A stretch of DNA of 15,371 nucleotides from CAYLHB01 sp041908795. GTDB taxonomy: Bacteria > Patescibacteriota > Minisyncoccia > Phycocordibacterales > UBA12088. The stretch is taken from contig JAYRER010000037.1 in assembly GCA_041908795.1 (NCBI GenBank), positions 1 through 15,371 of the forward strand, given 5' to 3'. Below are positions 13,413 through 15,371 of the stretch, one piece after another. The notes below the pieces were generated by a model, which worked only from the letters and a program-made list of their open reading frames with translations, did not search any database and had not been told where the DNA came from. Numbering within the stretch: the stretch's first letter is position 1; each line of letters opens with the position of its first letter. The position numbers were made by a program, and so were the translations under genes.

Positions 13413-15371
13413 ATGCAACTAGCCTATCCAGGTCTTTCTAACAGCGAGGTAGTCGAGGCGCGTGCACGGTGCGGGAGAAATGAGTTGCCGCGCGGCGCAC
13501 CTGTCGCACTCTCCATTTTCAAGCGGCAGTTTTTTTCACTTTTCAATCTTGTCCTTGTGGGTGCAGCACTTCTCGCATTCGCGCTCCGAGAGCACGTGGA
13601 CGGGGCATTCATTGTCTTTTTTATTCTGCTTTCGGGTACCCTCGGCTTCCTCCAGGAGTACCACAGTAATAGCGCCGCACAGAAACTACGCAGTTTTCTC
13701 GGGCGCCGCACCATGGTACGTCGCAACGGCATTGCCTACGAGGTTTTGAGCGAAGAGCTTGTGCCGGGTGATGTTATTATTCTTGAGCCGGGCGACATCG
13801 TGCCGGCGGACGCAAGCGTACTGTGCGCAGAAGCACTCCTCCTCGATGAATCCACCTTTTCGGGAGAAGTTGAACCGAAGGCGAAACGTGCAGCTCCGGC
13901 GGAAGAGGAAGAGAGTACCCTCTATGCGGGTAGCCACGTGGTGGCGGGGCGTGGAGAAGCGCGCATTGAGAGCACGGGCGCGAACACTCGACTTGCAGGT
14001 ATTGCGGCGCATACGAGCGGTGTGGAAGAGAAGAGTCCGTTTGTTGCCGACATGGACAAGTTCGGCGCATTCATCCTCAAGCTTGTACTCCTCCTCCTTG
14101 CACTCGTGGTAGGGGTGAACGTGCTTATGGAAGGGGCGACCGATGTGTCGCGTCTCGTCATATTCGCCGTTGCACTCGGTGTTTCCGTCATTCCCGAAGC
14201 ACTCCCCGTGGTCACCACCTTTTCGCTCTCAAGAGGTGCATTGCGACTCGCTCGTGCGAATGTCGTCGTGCGCCGTCTCTCCGCAATCGAGGATTTGGGG
14301 AGCATCACAGTATTATGCACCGACAAAACAGGGACGCTCACCGAAAACCGCCTCACGCTCCAAAACGACTTTGTGGAGAGCCGCACACTCTCCGTGCGCG
14401 TCGCCGCCTCCCTCGCTTCGGTCGACCTTGATGAAACGAATGCGGAGCCATTCGACCTCGCGATAGAGCGGGCGCGAGGCGCGCTCGAGCGCACCGAGTC
14501 GGAGACCTTCACATTCCTCCGTGAGTTGCCCTTCGACCCGCACCTGCGGCGCAACGCGGTGGTGGTCGAGCGCAGCGGTCGGACCTACCTCATTGTACGC
14601 GGGGCGCCGGAGTCGGTGTTCTCGCGAGCGCCGGGAATACGGAGTGAGTGGCTCGCCCCGTGGATGCGCGAGGAGGAGGGGAAGGGGAGGCGGCTCCTTG
14701 CGGTCGCGCTCCGCGACATTACGGGACTTCAAAACGATGCGCCGCTCGAAGAGGACATGGAACTTCTCGGTCTCCTGTCGTTCGAGGATTCATTGAAGCC
14801 CACGACCCAAGCGGCACTCGACGAAGCGCGTCGTCTCAATGTTGCGGTGAAGGTAATTACAGGCGATGCGCTCTCCGTTGCCCGCAGTGTGGGGAGGGAG
14901 CTTGGCATTGTTACTCGGGACGACGAGGCTATCACGGCGTACGACCTCTTCTCACGTCCGCACCATGAGGTGGTCTCGCTCATCGACTCATGTACCGTAA
15001 TTGCGCGTGCGACACCGGAGGACAAGCTTCGGATAGTCGAAATCCTTCGCGAGCGTCACACGGTCGGATTTTTGGGAGAGGGAATCAATGATTCACCCGC
15101 GCTCAAGGCGGCATCGGTCGGTATGGTGGTCGCTAACGCGAGCGACATTGCGCGCGAGACCGCCGATCTCATCCTCACAAAGCAGGATCTCTCGGTTATC
15201 GTCGCGGGTATACGGCTAGGAAGAGAAACCTTTGTCAATACGACGAAGTACGTGCGACTCACGCTCACCTCGAACTTCGGGAACTTTTTTGCGGTCGCCG
15301 TCGCTTCGCTCTTTGTGAAGTTTCTCCCCATGCTCCCGAGCCAACTCCTCCTCCTCAACCTCCTCTCTGAT
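13413..15371 (+). CDS. P-type cation-transporting ATPase, MgtA-like (3'-truncated by window edge)
   Basis: An open frame of 653 codons runs off the window. It encodes a P-type ATPase, an ATP-driven cation pump of the inner membrane. In order: an N-terminal cation-ATPase segment (GLSNSEVVEARARCGRNELP), membrane helices at about 43-81, the actuator domain (SGEV around Glu152), helices at about 220-275 with the ion-site motif VIPEALPVV, the phosphorylation motif DKTGTLT (Asp304), the nucleotide domain (RGAPE, Arg396), the TGD hinge, and GEGIND (Glu556 to Asp560). The block GRETFVNTTKYVRLTLTSNF and LPMLPSQLLLLNLLSD resembles Mg2+-translocating ATPases, so Mg2+ is the best guess; other divalent or monovalent cations are possible. 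Probably about 150-200 residues and the last helices are missing. ATG 13413 gives the expected N-terminus. The actuator, nucleotide and hinge motifs carry substitutions. Confidence 0.9.
   Translation, partial: MQLAYPGLSNSEVVEARARCGRNELPRGAPVALSIFKRQFFSLFNLVLVGAALLAFALREHVDGAFIVFFILLSGTLGFLQEYHSNSAAQKLRSFLGRRTMVRRNGIAYEVLSEELVPGDVIILEPGDIVPADASVLCAEALLLDESTFSGEVEPKAKRAAPAEEEESTLYAGSHVVAGRGEARIESTGANTRLAGIAAHTSGVEEKSPFVADMDKFGAFILKLVLLLLALVVGVNVLMEGATDVSRLVIFAVALGVSVIPEALPVVTTFSLSRGALRLARANVVVRRLSAIEDLGSITVLCTDKTGTLTENRLTLQNDFVESRTLSVRVAASLASVDLDETNAEPFDLAIERARGALERTESETFTFLRELPFDPHLRRNAVVVERSGRTYLIVRGAPESVFSRAPGIRSEWLAPWMREEEGKGRRLLAVALRDITGLQNDAPLEEDMELLGLLSFEDSLKPTTQAALDEARRLNVAVKVITGDALSVARSVGRELGIVTRDDEAITAYDLFSRPHHEVVSLIDSCTVIARATPEDKLRIVEILRERHTVGFLGEGINDSPALKAASVGMVVANASDIARETADLILTKQDLSVIVAGIRLGRETFVNTTKYVRLTLTSNFGNFFAVAVASLFVKFLPMLPSQLLLLNLLSD

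Noticed and set aside
13922..14554. A 210-codon minus-strand frame, rich in Arg, Ser and Thr
   Set aside because: It lies opposite the P-type ATPase phosphorylation region; its composition is typical of a shadow frame.
1..15371. Recoded TGA, as in Gracilibacteria or Absconditabacteria
   Set aside because: TGA ends eno and the permease at the expected protein ends, and no conserved gene has an internal TGA.
1..15371. tRNA, rRNA, CRISPR array, insertion sequence or prophage parts
   Set aside because: No cloverleaf, regularly spaced repeats, transposase or phage gene was seen on either strand.

Overview
The window suggests a member of the Candidate Phyla Radiation (Patescibacteria), probably Parcubacteria-like. 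This is inference: the clues are tightly packed genes, starts without Shine-Dalgarno motifs, a Pif1-like helicase fused to a WYL domain, and small membrane and glycosidase proteins whose layouts I associate with that group. GC is moderate to high. TAA, TAG and TGA all appear as ordinary stops, so the code is standard. All genes lie on the + strand.

Region 1 (2-6491) is the RNA polymerase operon: the last ~913 residues of RpoB (its start lies before the window), then complete RpoC. A perfect 16-bp inverted repeat (6537-6574) separates rpoC from the next gene.

Region 2 (6575-7888) is enolase, with a -10-like TATAGT six bases before its ATG. Region 3 (7960-11591) is a compact four-gene operon: a small membrane-anchored protein of unknown function, a cytoplasmic GH1 glycosidase, a DMT/EamA-type permease, and a membrane-anchored clan GH-A glycosidase facing outwards. 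Gaps are 4 nt, 2 nt and a 4-nt overlap. The arrangement fits a small glycan-handling module: an enzyme outside, a transporter, an enzyme inside. Sugars released could feed glycolysis, where the neighbouring enolase acts.

Region 4 (11627-13292) is a promoter-like element and a Pif1/RecD2-type SF1B helicase with a C-terminal WYL domain. Region 5 (13293-15371) is a 120-bp intergenic stretch with operator-like repeats and a -10-like element, then the first 653 residues of a P-type ATPase resembling the Mg2+-translocating (MgtA-like) group, running off the window end.

No RNA gene, insertion sequence, CRISPR array or prophage part was seen. The points most worth following are altered residues in the RNA polymerase trigger loop and rifampicin pocket, substitutions in conserved P-type ATPase motifs, repeated signs of leaderless, SD-independent expression, and the glycosidase-permease operon.
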